Program-made: the position numbers and the translations under genes
The notes under the pieces: model-generated
Seen by the model: the letters and a program-made list of their open reading frames with translations, nothing else
What the model was told of the DNA's origin: nothing
Databases searched by the model: none
Shown: piece by piece, positions 37,401 to 50,350 of the stretch
How positions within the stretch are numbered: the stretch's first letter is position 1
Layout of the letters: each line of letters begins with the position of its first letter
NCBI RefSeq assembly: GCF_016808095.1
Contig: NC_068977.1
Location: forward strand, 31,538,864-31,602,863
Length of the DNA stretch: 64,000 bases
Source of the DNA: Vigna angularis
Taxonomy: Eukaryota > Streptophyta > Magnoliopsida > Fabales > Fabaceae
Reading direction: 5' to 3'

Positions 37401-39306
37401 ACATTTTCACTCTTATTTCTAACCCCTTACTAAACTGGCCACAAATTTTTAAAGCTTTAGATTTAATGCCACTGCCATACTGCATAACCTTCATCATCTA
37501 CTTGACAACAAATATGTATTGTGCTTATAAATTGTGCAAAACATTTCAAATTGCATCTCATTCTTTTTCATCAGGGTAGTCAGTAGTTTCACCTTTTTGA
37601 TCTGGCTCCTTAAATCTTCACTTTTGTTAATTTTATTTTTAATAACATTGATTGAATATGCTTTTATTATGTACAGAAAATAAGCAGTTTTCTCGCACTA
37701 CTCATACTTTTCCTTCTTTTTTATGACAGGATAATCATTGCATTGCACCTGAAAGTAATCTTGTGAAAATGTGTTCTAAGGAGCCTTACCCATCAAGTCT
37801 CCATATGCCAAATGATATCAAGACAGAGGAAGCTGTCCCTAGTTGTTCTGATTCTTTTGCACCTGAAAGTCAGCTGCTACTAGAGGAAAGCCATCATTTT
37901 TCTCCTTTGTCTAGTCAAAATGATGGTACTGGTTACGATAGAGCTCGGGGCCACAAATATGACTTTGTTCATGTAGAAAATCATAAAAAATTGGATGAAA
38001 AGTGCATTAAGAAAGCAGATTGCGAGAGAAGGGAGCAACTTGATTTGGAAGACCTGTCTAGAGAGCTTCCCCATTCAAGTCTCCAGGTGCCAAATGATGT
38101 GAAGTGTAGTGAAGCTTTATCTAGTTCTTCTGATTCTGTTACCCCAGAAAGGCACCCTCTAAAAGAAGAAATAAACCAATTTTCTGCTCCTTTTATTGAA
38201 AAATCTGTAAGCAGTTGCAGCAAAGGTAAGAACCACGATTCTAAGTTTGTTGATATGGAAAACCATTCAGCATTTGAGAAAGCAGGGTATGAGACAAAAG
38301 ACAAAGAGGCTGTCAATGGTTCAAAGCTTGAAATAGAGCAACCGCAAAAGTCTTCAGAGTTGGATGAGTACAAAATGTGAGTTTTTCATATCTTTATAGA
38401 TATATAGCTAATATAATGTTATTATAATTTGCATTACCACTTGAATAATACCAGCACTAGTTAACTAGTGAATAACATTGGAATGGTACCTAATTTAGTA
38501 AGGTGAGGATAGACGTAGTCTAACGGTTAATATTCCATGGACACTCCTTAGTGTTCATGCAGAAAACATTGATGAAGAAATTTGAAATTAAATATTAGTT
38601 TAAACAATGATGTAGAGAAGCACCAAAGAACAGGCTCGTAGACATTTTCAAAATTAATGTTATTCATGTACAATAAGCTAATACACAATCTGAAACCCAC
38701 ATCATCCTATTATATACCCAGGAGAATATTCAGAGAATAACATCTCCTAGTCTTGATTAAAGTCTAAAAGTGAAATGGTGCAACGAAGTTTACATGAGAG
38801 CATCATTTTATGTTAATGAAATAGAAGTCATAAAATCTAATAAATGAAATTTACTAAGGAAAAACAAGTCACTTCTATGTGCAAAATACATCTGAGGTAG
38901 ATTAAAATTATGCACACATATAAGTTGAAGCATTGGGACCAGGTTTGGGTACATCTTCGTTGTTCATAAATAGATTATGTTGTTTTCTGAGTTTTGGAAC
39001 TTATGTCTATTCTTCCTGAAATAGGCATTCATGGATTGTGCATGTGCATAGAACATATCTGTCTTGTGCAAAATTTCCTGCCTTTTCTATGTGTTTCCTT
39101 ATATTATTCTATTTTTTCAATTTTCATGTGTATTTTGTTTGACGCAAATTTGTGTGATATTAAAGTTGCTTTCCTTCCCGCAAATATCCAGGGACATCCC
39201 TAATACCAAGGATAACAATGTTGCAGTCTATTCAGAAAAATCAACTTTGTGGGGAAATGTCAAGTCATTTGCTAATGGCATCTTAAATATCTGGAAAAAA
39301 TTGTGA
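34407..39306 (+). CDS. At3g52170-like putative DNA-binding protein, 5 exons
   Basis: Exons 34407-34488, 35495-35654, 35804-36185, 37730-38376 and 39192-39306 join in frame to 1386 nt (461 aa). Residues 64-120 (RVPRHERIAMVESFVNKY, then AGKFPTISDAQKQVGG and YVVRAIIQELEYKSR) match from memory a helix-turn-helix-like plant domain annotated in Arabidopsis At3g52170 as DNA-binding. The rest is acidic, Ser-rich and repetitive: exon 4 contains a duplicated block (SSLHMPNDIK and SSLQVPNDVK, each followed by SDS..PE). The first ~30 residues are basic with Ser/Thr and no acid, so an organelle transit peptide is plausible. Exon 2 has a tandem acceptor (CAGCAG). Intron 3 carries a minisatellite. The role is inferred only from the domain. 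I see no damage. Confidence 0.8.
36186..37729 (+). other. intron 3 of the At3g52170-like gene, repeat-loaded
   Basis: The 1.54-kb intron runs from GTAAGC to ACAG. The part from about 36275 to 36840 is palindromic in character, with ATCCAAATTATC-like words at one end and TTGGATATGGATTAG-like words at the other, suggesting a decayed MITE. The part from 36881 is a minisatellite, listed separately. Confidence 0.6.
36881..37290. repeat. degenerate 26-bp minisatellite in intron 3
   Basis: Units of the form TTGACTTGGGCATTGTTGGC recur near 36881, 36907, 36954, 36980, 37006 and 37032, mostly 26 bp apart, and then more loosely to about 37290. Confidence 0.65.
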
Positions 39307-42300
39307 AGCTTGATGAAAGTGTATGGTGCAAGTTGTAAGGATCTCAATCTTACTGTGCATCTTAGACGGTATGCATAGGATTCATGGGATTCCTAACTCT
39401 TTTTATGTACCTGCAAATTCTATTCTCCTTTTTTGCTATCCTTAGACATTTCCAGAGGTTTTGAAGCTGAGTTCAGCTATGATAAAGCTGCCTGCTCGAC
39501 TTATTTGTAAGATATTTGCGCATGAGTTTCTAGCTCCTCTGCTCCCTTGGCCCCCATTTTGGGCGGGAGGGGATCAATACTATAGTTCCCAGTCTAGGTA
39601 ATTAGCTTTCCACTGTAAATGAGTCTCAAAGGAAATGCTCGATTTTTCAAATTTCTCCCCTACTCAAATTATGTTTTCATATATGAATTTTGAGGAGCAG
39701 AATAGAAGGGTGAAAGAAAGCCAAGGTCAGTTTATGATGATGAGGCTTTTGTATTTTGGATAGCATTAGAAGAATAACCAAGTGGTTTTCAAGGACCGCA
39801 TCCCTCCCCTCCCCCTCTAGGCACAAGACTCCAAAATTGAAGAAATTATAAGGGTTTTTGAAATTTTGTTTTGATTTCCATCAATAAGTATACTACTGAT
39901 TACCCTCAATCCAAAATATGTTTATGTTCTCCAATCTTGCAAAGCATGAGCACCAATTGCTGTGATTAGAAATTGAAACTACGGTAACTTAGAGTTAAAT
40001 CAGAAGTTAGTCTTATCCTTTATATTCCATCTTTGTCCATGTGATTTGCATCAGATTCGAATGTAATGTCCAACATTTATGTTAGGACCGTCTACCATAT
40101 GGCAACTTTTTGTTTCCTTTTATATTATGTATTTTCCTTGGTATCTGACAGAAAGACTTTTCAGGTTATAAATGACATGTAAAGCTATGCGTTTTTTAAT
40201 AGATGATATGATTTAATACAATGCAATATAATATAATTTTTTCCATGCTATCTGGGTAGAGCACAACAATTCGGGTTACATGTAAAACTGGGTATTGTTT
40301 GATTGGCTCTTTGCCATCCATAGACACAAATGAAACGAAGTGACAGTTCAATAGAAATTAGTCCTGCAACTGTGTTATATTCATTAATGGCAATGGATAT
40401 ATTTTTTTATGCAAATGCTGTTTTTCTATGTAATAATACCTTTGCGATTTGAGCAAGGATAATGTGATATTTCGAGGTTAGGTATATGTTAGAAAGAGAT
40501 TGTTGCTGCATGGATACATCTAATGCACTCACAGGTACCCAATTTAAATTAAATAAATAATTGTAATGGAGACAATTTAGGGTAGTGGGTGAAAAAGGTT
40601 TCATATGGCTTATCTTGGTGTCACAATGACGGCTTGCAAGTTGCAGGGCTCCCATATGGTAGATCATGATGTCACAATGAAGGCCTGCAATGCAAGTTGT
40701 ATTGTATTTTGTTTCTAAAGTTAGTATTTAAATATGTATCTGCGATCAATTTCTTTTAAAGCATTGTAAAATATGAAATAAGTTATATTTAGGAACTGAT
40801 ATATTTCTCCTTTATCATTTTAGACACCACTTTGTTAGTGTGGCTTTTTTTCTGAACAGCCATAATAATCAGATGCAGAAACACAGATGAAAAAGAAAAG
40901 AGATTTTATCCCAAATTGGATGAACATCTGCAAGGTTAAAAAGGTAAAACAGCATAGGAGATGGTGGGAGCTTATATACACAACATAAAATAAAATAAAA
41001 AAACAACTCAGGCTTAGTTTTAAGGAGAATTCTTTATGTAAAAAAATGTCATTTAGTCTAGCGACAAAAAATATTTGGTAGTAAGAAAGAATGTGTTTGT
41101 TTCATCATAAGCTGTTATAATTATTAACTCTTTTTTAAAATCTTATCAACTAGTAGAAATTCATAAGAAATATCCATGTTGCAACAAAGGTGTGGATTTA
41201 TAAATTGCCTGGAAATGAGAGGCTAATGTTTCTGGTGTTATGCCCTGCCTGAATTGAATATTGTATGTTCAGATCATGTAAGATGTTTTGTGGCAAACAA
41301 AACTGCTGCGTCACTGATTTCATCATGCAGCAGACATTGTAATATAAAATTTAAGAATGACAGCTCTTGGCTGGTATTGCAAGATAACTATAACTCAAGT
41401 AATTTATTTGTATATTCTAACCCTGCAAGATGCTTGTGTGATAAAATTAATGGGGTGGCTTCTGCAAACAAGAAACGCCAATTCTCAACTGCTTTAAATA
41501 AAAGCATCGTTAATTTAATATCTGATTCTAGCATCTCAGTTGAGTTCATTAACCAACATTTCATATTATCTCCCCCAAAAACATTGGAATGCTCTTAATG
41601 ATGATAGTAATGTGACTTGTGGCTGTTGGTAACTACACTGATTATAATATCGTCCATTTCTTAAAGCATAGGAGTAATTTAATCGAGTTGTAGATAAGCA
41701 TAAATGAAGACAATCAAATAGAAATCACTTTTAAAAATGAACCGAATCAACATGAAGACATTGCTATTTGATTTGGTGGGTTAATAAATTTCACTTGTAA
41801 TTTTATAGTTCTCAGTAAATTGTAATTAAAATTAAAAGTGTGTTAGGAGGACAATTATAGATTACAGTGGACAAAACTACTTTTACATACTAATAAACTA
41901 AAAAGGAATGTGAAAGTAAGAGAGTCATTTAAATATGTATTTTTTTCAATAATAAAAAACATTTTTTTAAAAATAAAATTGTGACAAAAACTTCAAATTT
42001 CATAATTCAAAACAAAAGTACTTCAAATATAATAATCATTCATCATAATATTATTTACACGGATTGGAAATACTATTTTTTTTTTACTTTATTGAAGCAA
42101 TTATTTGAATGACTGATAATCAAGGTATAAAGTTTATATGTGATTATCCTTTGGTTTATTTTGTGTTGTGTTGAAGCAAGCTACCCTAGTTTGCTGACAT
42201 AACTGGCATTGTGTTGCATTACATGGCTGGCTGTTGCTGGCATTTATTTATTATAATTGAGTTCACATCAATCACCCAATAAGCATTAAACATTTATAAT

Positions 42301-43654
42301 GCTTAAATAATTTACTGCATAGCTTTAGGGTGCTCATTCCTGGAAAAAGGCCTTAAAATTAGGATTCAAAGTCTTTACCACTTTGACTGGTCCATTTAGT
42401 GGCTCCATAATAACCCATCCATTTCCATTACACCCATAATTGTCACCTAAGAAACCCAATCTTTCCTCCTATTAAAGGATTAGCTATTTCTATAAATCAC
42501 AATGTACAGTGAAAACATAGAAAAAAAATTACAAATACCATGTATATACCATATGTAATTTAATTAAAAATTTTCATATAATCTTAAAATTAAACTCCTT
42601 GTTTAACTATGAAAGGATGTCAGGTTTCTGGTTTTCATATTTCCATATGTTTGGTTATAATGTATGTATTTGAAATGTAAGTATTTTTTTTATTATATTT
42701 TTTGCTGCTTAAATATTTATTGCATTTAGTTATGTAGAAAATTGCATATTAATTAAATCCATTAAATAATAATGAGGCAACATAATTGCTATACATACAA
42801 AAACCACATTCTAATATTTTCACTAGATAAGTTTAAAACGTGGCAAAGCTTAGTTAAATATAAATCAATAAATTAACCTACAGTACTAAAGGTCATAAAA
42901 AATGTAGTTTGTAATTATTTTGGAATTGGTTAAATTCAAATAAATTAATGGACTTGTAACGAGTGAAAAAACTTTGTCAATTAGAATATTGTTTTCTTAT
43001 GTCCTATTGTACTTGTATTTATATTATAAAATTCATCAAGGTCTCAAAAGTAAAAGTTTTGAACAGTATGAAAACATAATTTCGATTTTTATTGTCGTTT
43101 ATAAAAATTATATTATAAAGTTTACCACTTAATTAAAAATATTTATTTCATGTTAAACTTCTGCACGTTATCATACACAAAGTATGTATTTATGTGTTTT
43201 TTAAACACTCAAACATTAATTACGCCCTCACCTATTTGATGTATATCAACATAGAAATAGAAACAAATTTTTCATATGACAAAGTCATGAAAATTAAACA
43301 AGAAAGAATTTATCTCCAATTTAGATAATGTAATAGTAATTCTACTAGCTTCCACATTATTTCCTTTAGTATATATCATCAAAGATTTATAAGTGAATGT
43401 TTTCTGTTGTCATATTTTACAACAAATAATATATGATGTTCTTTGATTCATGCAGTCAAATGTACTTAATAAAAAAATAATTCTTGTTATTGTTGTCGTC
43501 TAAAGCTATTATTTTTCATTATAAAATTGACTTATTTTAAAAAAATTACATAGCATCATAGTGTAGTTGAAAACCATTTGTTGTTTTGCTTGTGGTTTGA
43601 ACATTTGAAGTAATTTCTCAGTAAACTTCTGTTAACAACAATCCTAACATGGTG

Positions 43655-43744
43655 TACTTACAAGAATCTGACAAACACTTCTTAAGAATAATGTTCTTCT
43701 TTCTTGAACAGACAGGTCAAAATGTTGTCAGATTCTTGTAAGTA
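43655..43744. repeat. 20-bp perfect inverted repeat with 50-nt loop
   Basis: TACTTACAAGAATCTGACAA at 43655-43674 is exactly complementary to 43725-43744. Transcribed from either strand it would fold into a 20-bp uninterrupted stem with a 50-nt loop. This could be a young hairpin RNA locus or a very small MITE. Confidence 0.85.
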
Positions 43745-44700
43745 TACATTCAGTGACAGTATAGTTGGAACATGTATTCTCATCCAAGCACCCTATAAAA
43801 GCCAGAAAAGAAAAAGAAACTGTTTTTCTCTTATTAGTTTTAAATTTGATAGATATGAGAGTTGTGGCTCCTACTTATAGTTACCTACACTAATTGATGG
43901 TTGTAAATTATGTCTATTCTATATGACAGGGAACACACCTATTCAATGTCTGTCAGTATTTATAGCAGCAAGTAATATGATACTCTGATTAGAATATTTT
44001 CTCAGATGATTTCTTTTCTTTCTTTCACAAAAGGTGAGTGTTGCGTCACTGGAATGTGGCAAATTGATTAACGCATTGCTACATAACTGCATAGCGTAAG
44101 AAGGGCAAGTCAAACTCTAGCTAACTTTTCTTGATGACAACCTCTACTAGTTGATCATTATGCTCCTTATTTTGTGCTCATCAATTTGAACATGAGTTCA
44201 TGACACTATTAAATGCACACCAAAAGCTCTCTTTTGGACCAGTTAAGTGACCCTTTTCCTTATATATATTCTAATTTGAAAGCATCACAAGACACACCTT
44301 CTTCCTTTCCTCAATGTTTCTATGCTCTAAGGAACACACAGCAAGTTCTTGAATGCTACATATTACTTCATCAGCAGAGTTATAAGGTGACTGTTCTTTC
44401 TGGTAGGGTATGTTAATGTTTTGTTACCACTTGGTATTAAAATTACTGTCTCATCTTTTGCTCAAATTTTAAACATCAATTTTGTGTGGTTCTCACACCA
44501 GAAAGATTCATAGTATCTATCATTTGGTTGTTAGGATGTAAGATTGTGAAAAGTCAGCAAATATTATATATAGTAAAAGTTTTTAGTCTTATGGGGTAGC
44601 CGCGTAGTAGACGTATGATTATCCTTTAGATTGCATATCGAGACAAAAAATTGGATTCATATTCCCCAAATAATGCAGCCAGATTGTGATCTTGTGTCCA

Positions 44701-45067
44701 CTTTTTTTTATTTAATTTTGTTTGAATGTTTACGCGTTAAAACTTGCTTTAATAAAATAGATTCTGGGAATGATTTGTTCATGTAAAATACTAAGTTAAC
44801 ATGAAGAAATTGTATGGGCCAAATAGGAGTCCGCACTTGATTGGATTTATATCAAGTAAGGGAGATGTATTGTCCAAAAAGTTTAAAATCAATTGAACTC
44901 AACCCTTTTATGTTTATGTACACTTTTCCTTTGTTAAATGTGGAATTTTATAGTTCTCCAACACAACTTTTTTTATTTAGTTTTCGTTGTATCGGTACAT
45001 GTTCAAACTTGTCTTAATAAAATAGATTCTGGGAATGATTTATTGATGTAAAATACTAAGTTAACAT
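44701..45067 (+). repeat. duplicated segment of about 95 bp upstream of the P450 gene
   Basis: Two direct copies, at about 44701-44803 and 44966-45067, share AATAAAATAGATTCTGGGAA and the tail TGTAAAATACTAAGTTAACA with few changes. They lie 200-550 bp upstream of the P450 start codon. Confidence 0.8.
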
Positions 45068-45135
45068 GGCCCTACCAGATCTTCTTAAGTTTGGTCAACT
45101 ATGCGTGTTTCGCCCTCATAAATTCTTCCTTTTCT

Positions 45136-45145
45136 CTATAAATAG
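45136..45145 (+). promoter_or_regulatory. TATA box of the P450 gene
   Basis: CTATAAATAG is an excellent plant TATA match, 105 bp before the start codon, which implies transcription starting near 45170. Confidence 0.7.
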
Positions 45146-45249
45146 TTCAGATTTGCATTGACAAATGATTACCATGTTTGGCTCACTATGAATATGCAGT
45201 TTTCTCTGCCAGGTTGAGGTGTGATTTCTTTTTCTCTGCATCTTATTTC

Positions 45250-48200
45250 ATGGAGAAAATGAGAGAGAATATTTCAGAAACTTGGCTAGTTTTGATCTCA
45301 GTGATATTGGTCACGGCCATATTTGCAAAAATAATTCTATTCAAGTTAGGGAAGGAAGATAAAAGAAAATGCAGATTACCACCAGGAAGGAGAGGGTGGC
45401 CTTTGATTGGAGACAGCATCAATTGGTACAATGCTGTTGCAAGTTCTCATCCTCCTCAGTTTGTTGAAGAAATGGTGAAGAGGTATTTACTGCCAATTTG
45501 CCACCTCAACAAAAAGTGCTACATATTCTAGCTTTTGAAATAGTTGAGTTTGGTTGATTTGGAATTTAAGTTGCTAGTTAGACAAGAATTTTAACAGGCT
45601 AATTTCTCAATTTGTAAGAGGTGATTAATCCGATCACAGACCCTACGAAAGGATAAGTTTAGAAGCATTTTGGTACTTTTAGTATTATTATTTTCTAATG
45701 AAGACCTACATTAAATGTTACCACAGGTTACTGATATAAAACTCTGATAGGAAAACAATACGAAAAATTTCTGTTATGTAAGCTTATTTCTGTATGAAAA
45801 ATGCTCTGAAGAGGGTCATTCTTTAGAATTCACTTAGTTTGAAAACTAAGTTGTTCTTAAGGGAATACTTTGCAAAAAGCTAAAAATCCATTTGTGAAAC
45901 CAATCTGACAGATGGAACCTTCATTTGGCACAGGTATGGTAAGATATTTTCATGCAGCCTATTTGGCAAATGGGCAGTGGTGTCAGCAGATCCAAGCTTC
46001 AACCGCTTTGTAATGCAGAATGAAGGAAGATTATTCATTTCCAGCTACCCAAAATCTTTCAGAGATTTGGTTGGAAAAAATGGTGTGATCACAGTGCAAG
46101 GAGAGCAACAAAGGAAGCTACATGGAATTGCCTCCAATATGATGCGTCTGGAGAAGCTTAAGTTCCACTTCTTGAATGATATCCAAAAGGTCATGGTCCA
46201 AACTTTGGGCAATTTTAACAACAACCAAGTCATTCTTCTCCAAGATGTTTGTAGGAAAGTAAGTAATTTCAACTGATAATGCATTTCTATATGTCAGGTT
46301 ACCATAGTATTTACTGCATGTGGCTCATTTTCAATTCATATCTACATGATTTACTTCAGGTGGCTATACATTTAATGGTTAATCAACTATTGGGGGTTTC
46401 AAGTGAGTCTCAAGTCAATGAAATGGCTCAGTTGTTTTCTGACTTTGTTGATGGTTGTTTATCCATTCCAATCAACATCCCTGGATATGCATACCACACT
46501 GCTATGAAGGTACAACAATTAAATTTCTAAAGTCATACTTATATATATACATACAGACAGACAGAAAATACAGAGTTATATGATTTTTGAACTATGGCTT
46601 AAAGAGGAATATTATCATTCTCATTGTCACTTCCTTCAATGAGTGAACTCAAGAACATTAGTATTCAAATTTATCATTTCTCACCCTTCTTTCCTTTTAT
46701 GATTGTTATTAGGCATTAGTCTAGTAATGAAATTGCATTTATAAAACACAATTCTAAGACTAATATGATTATATGAGATTGTCAAGTCATATGGTATTGA
46801 AATCTACATTGTTTGGATATCAGGCAAGGGAGAATATCATAAGCAAGATAAACAAGATCATTGAGGAACACAGACAAAAGGGTGCTCCAATGGAAGGCAG
46901 TGGTGTACTTGGAAGATTGCTAGAGGAAGAAAGCTTGCCAGATGATGCTGTTGCGGACTTCATTATCAATCTTCTCTTTGCCGGAAATGAAACAACAACC
47001 AAAACAATGCTCTTTGCAGTCTATTTCCTTACTCAATGTCCTAGAGCCATGAAGCAGTTGCTGGTATATATGGCACAACTAGTCTTGAAATTTTTTCCTG
47101 CATGTTTATTTGATACATGAAACTATCATTAGGTGATTTCTTGAGTTATACTTAAACTGAAGAAGAATTTGTTCAATAATTCTTACAAATTTTTTCCTTG
47201 AACAGGAAGAACATAGTTCACTGAGGAGTGATTCTGGAGATGAATTGCTCACATGGCAGGACTACAAAGCAATGTCATTCACTCAATGTGTAAGTGATTA
47301 GCTTTTCACTGTCTGACAAATTTAAATTCTACTTATTTAGAGTAAATTTAAATTTTTTTTGTATATTCAATAGTAGAAAATAGTGGGTTATTTAAGTTTT
47401 CCTGTTCTTGTCTTCACGAACAGGTCATTGATGAAACACTGAGACTTGGGGGCATTGCAATTTGGTTAATGAGAGAAGCAAAAGAAGACGTTCAATACCA
47501 AGGTACAAAATTTTGAGTATGTGTAAATATGATAAGCATAGTCTTACAATAGTTTTTCTGTTACATTTTACATTCATTGATATATATTCACACTTTATCA
47601 TTCATCAGTTAAATTTCATTCTCTCAATGTCAATGATTCAATCTTAATGATAAAACAAAAGCAATCAATAATAGTCTGTCAAAACATTGATACAAGAGTA
47701 TAACTCTTTTATATTGATAGTAAGAGACCAATTAGATTCTAAACCTTTCTTTTCTGATTTGGTTAATAACTTACCATTGATACATTCTAGTACTATTGCA
47801 GCCAATTTATCTAACACAAACTTCTCTGTTTTTGAGCAGATTTCATTATTCCCAAAGGGTGCTTTGTGGTTCCATTTCTTTCAGCAGTCCATTTAGATGA
47901 GAAAATATACAGTGGAGCTCTAGACTTCAATCCTTGGAGATGGATGGAACATGAAAATGAGGTTAGTTTCTCATACCATTTTGATGCATTCTTGATTTAA
48001 TTAAGTACTCTATAGTTCTTTATTTTGTATTTTATTTTTTTCTTAATTTTTATGGTCTGAATGCAGGAAAAGAGAAACTGGAGAAGTAGTCCATTCTATG
48101 CACCATTTGGTGGAGGTGCCAGATTCTGTCCAGGAGCAGAGCTGGCACGCCTTCAAATTGCTCTTTTTCTTCATTACTTTGTTACTACATACAGGTATTG

Positions 48201-48921
48201 TGCCTTCTTATTCGAGATTTTACATCGAGTAAAGATAAGATGAATTTCTAATATATAGATGATTGTAAATCTCATCTTCTAAGTTGATTTTGTAAAGTTG
48301 AATTAGATATAAAGTTTACATCTTAATACTCCTTCACCTAAAAGTTTGCAAATTTCACTTTTTGTCTAAGAATGAAGATCAAAATATACCTTCTAACACA
48401 ACTTTTTACTACTGATAATGATTCTCACTTATAGTTAAAATAAAAATATTGTTAATTACTATTAGAATGTACCAAAAGGTCTATCTGTATTTACAAATCT
48501 GCTGCTAATCATTTGAAAAGTGTTAACAATACAGTTTTTTCATACTATCTTCATTCTTGAGTGAAGGAGAAATACTAGTAACATGTTTAGTAACTTATTT
48601 GTTAAGTATTACTTACTACACACGTCTCAGTTTTTTGGTAATCCTTCTCTTTCAAACTACCAGAATCTATTATTTTCAAGCACTATATCAACTTTGTAGA
48701 ATAATAATACAGAATGCGTTAAAAGACATTTAAGTGCTCATAATAATAATAATTTTTAGCTTAATCATAAATTAGCAAACTTAACCATAGCTGATTGATT
48801 GAATGTTTTCATCAACAGATGGACACAGATGAAGGAAGATAGGATGTCCTTCTTTCCCTCTGCTCGTTTGGTGAATGGTTTTGAAATCTGTCTAACAAGA
48901 AGACAGGATGAGACAGATTAG
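45250..48921 (+). CDS. cytochrome P450, brassinosteroid-type (CYP724-like), 9 exons
   Basis: Exons 45250-45482, 45934-46258, 46360-46509, 46824-47063, 47206-47289, 47424-47502, 47840-47961, 48067-48194 and 48819-48921 join in frame to 1464 nt (487 aa). In order: N-terminal membrane anchor (about 12-30), Pro-rich hinge LPPGRRGWPLIG, oxygen-binding AGNETT (289-294), K-helix ETLR (348-351), FNPWRW in the PERF position, and heme loop FGGGARFCPG with ligand Cys432. All catalytic features are present. Overall wording (for example WLMREAKEDV and IPKGCFVVPFLSAVHLDE) places it in the CYP85 clan, which includes CYP90, CYP85 and CYP724. I favour CYP724, linked in rice (DWARF11) to C-22 hydroxylation in brassinosteroid synthesis at the ER; CYP90-type relatives are the alternative. 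The upstream in-frame extension lacks an ATG. A good TATA box lies 105 bp upstream. Confidence 0.9.
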
Positions 48922-49430
48922 AAGATGCACAAAGTTCACCTCAAAATCAACCCTAGTTCTTCACTAATTTTCAGTAATTGTTTTCTCTGGCTATTGTTTT
49001 TGCTGAGTTCTATCTCAGTTCGCCAACAACAGTATGTTTCAGAGTTCAAATTCTGCAGTCACTTGCCATGTATAAAATATGAATGTAAAATTATATTTTT
49101 ATATTGTAACATGTACATTACTCCTAAAAGGTTGTATAGCATACACCAATTCAGTTTATGGGTGTTTTTTTTTCCTTTTTCCAAAGTCCAATGTTCATTA
49201 CTTTTTGTGAAATCAAAAAGTACCTTTATTATTTTTTTAATGAGTAGATTATTACTTTAGTATGGATGAAATTGATAAGTATCAAATAAATTTTTGAATT
49301 GAAGTCCGTTAATTATATTAGTCTTTCTCATTAATCTATAATGTAGTAGGTTACAACATTTGATGATAATAATAATAGTAATAAATTGAGGTGGAACAAT
49401 GGATTAAAACTTTTGTTTAGAATTAAGATA
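48922..49430. other. 3' flank of the P450 gene
   Basis: Likely 3' UTR and short AT-rich spacer. I see no additional gene. Confidence 0.5.
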
Positions 49431-49439
49431 CACAAAAAC

Positions 49440-50330
49440 TGGAATTGTTCATGGACCTATCTTATGTGGTTCTGAGGTGAATGGTAGTTTGCAAGTTACT
49501 AATATTGAGTTAGAGAATAAAGTTTATCTTACGCTTAGTTTGGGAGTTTTGCTTATAGAAGAATGACTTGAGTTGAACTCATACGTATTCGATTGCTTAA
49601 CTTAAAGTATTAGAAATAAATGTTATTTAAATTTTCATCAATTTGACATGGTATTAAGGATGCAGATGATATTTCTCTTGAAAATATTTTTTGGACACTA
49701 GGTAAGGTTGGTTGTATTAATATTTATAATGATTGTTGGTGTTGTGACATTTATATATCTAAATTGGTTAGAATTTCTTATTTTGATGTAATAAAGTTAT
49801 ACTTCGTTGTTACTTTGACCTAGACAGTGTTTTCTCAAAAAGTTACAAAAAAGTTTTACTCTTCTGGTATGGGAGTGTGGATTCGGGAAATCTGATTTGG
49901 TTAGATGAGAAGCCACGAGCTAAAACTTTGGTTCTTTAGAAGTTGTTGTACGTTTGTTTACCTATTGATTTGGAAGTTCAATAAAAAAAAGGTGGTTGTA
50001 TGCTTTATGTGTTCTTTGTGTGGTAATAATGTTGAATTTTTCTCTCATCTGTTCTTTCATTGTTCTATTATCATATGGTTATGGACACGACTAAAAGGAA
50101 GCTTTTCAAGATTTGTAGTTTTCTTATTTGGATTTGGTTGTTTAGTTTATCAAGTCATTTTGTAGTCCTTTGTTTAAAGTGATTAAAGTGGTTGTTATTA
50201 CTACAATTATTTGGATGATTTGGAGGATGAGAAATCATAGTAGATTTCAAAATCCAATTGTAATTCCTTCTACTATTTCTTTTTTCAAATTAAGGTGTTA
50301 GTGTGCTAGAAATAAATCTAAGAGGCATAT
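49440..50330 (+). pseudogene. decayed LINE (non-LTR retrotransposon) 3' fragment
   Basis: The best-preserved part, about 49980-50120, encodes CSLCGNNVEFFSHLFFHCS followed by an IWLW stretch. This is the Cys/His arrangement of the zinc-binding region that follows reverse transcriptase in plant LINEs (C-x2-C ... HLFFxC ... W). Upstream and downstream frames are broken by stops and shifts. No endonuclease or intact polymerase is left, so the copy is dead. Its borders are approximate. Confidence 0.6.
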
Positions 50331-50350
50331 ATGAGTAATATTGTCTCGGG

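Larger units (their letters stand above)
39307..45249. other. gene-poor AT-rich region between two plus-strand genes
   Basis: The first few hundred bases are the probable 3' UTR of the At3g52170-like gene. After that I see no credible gene. The longest open frame (41254-41598) has no ATG. Notable items are a perfect-stem inverted repeat at 43655-43744, a direct duplication at 44701-45067, and a TATA box at 45136-45145 for the P450 gene. Confidence 0.5.

Noticed and set aside
41254..41598. 114-codon open frame in the spacer before the P450 gene
   Set aside because: It has no ATG, no splice partners I could find and no recognisable family; base composition is like the surroundings.
45178..45249. 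24-codon upstream extension of the P450 frame
   Set aside because: No ATG in the extension; the ATG at 45250 follows a TATA box by a normal distance and starts a standard membrane anchor.
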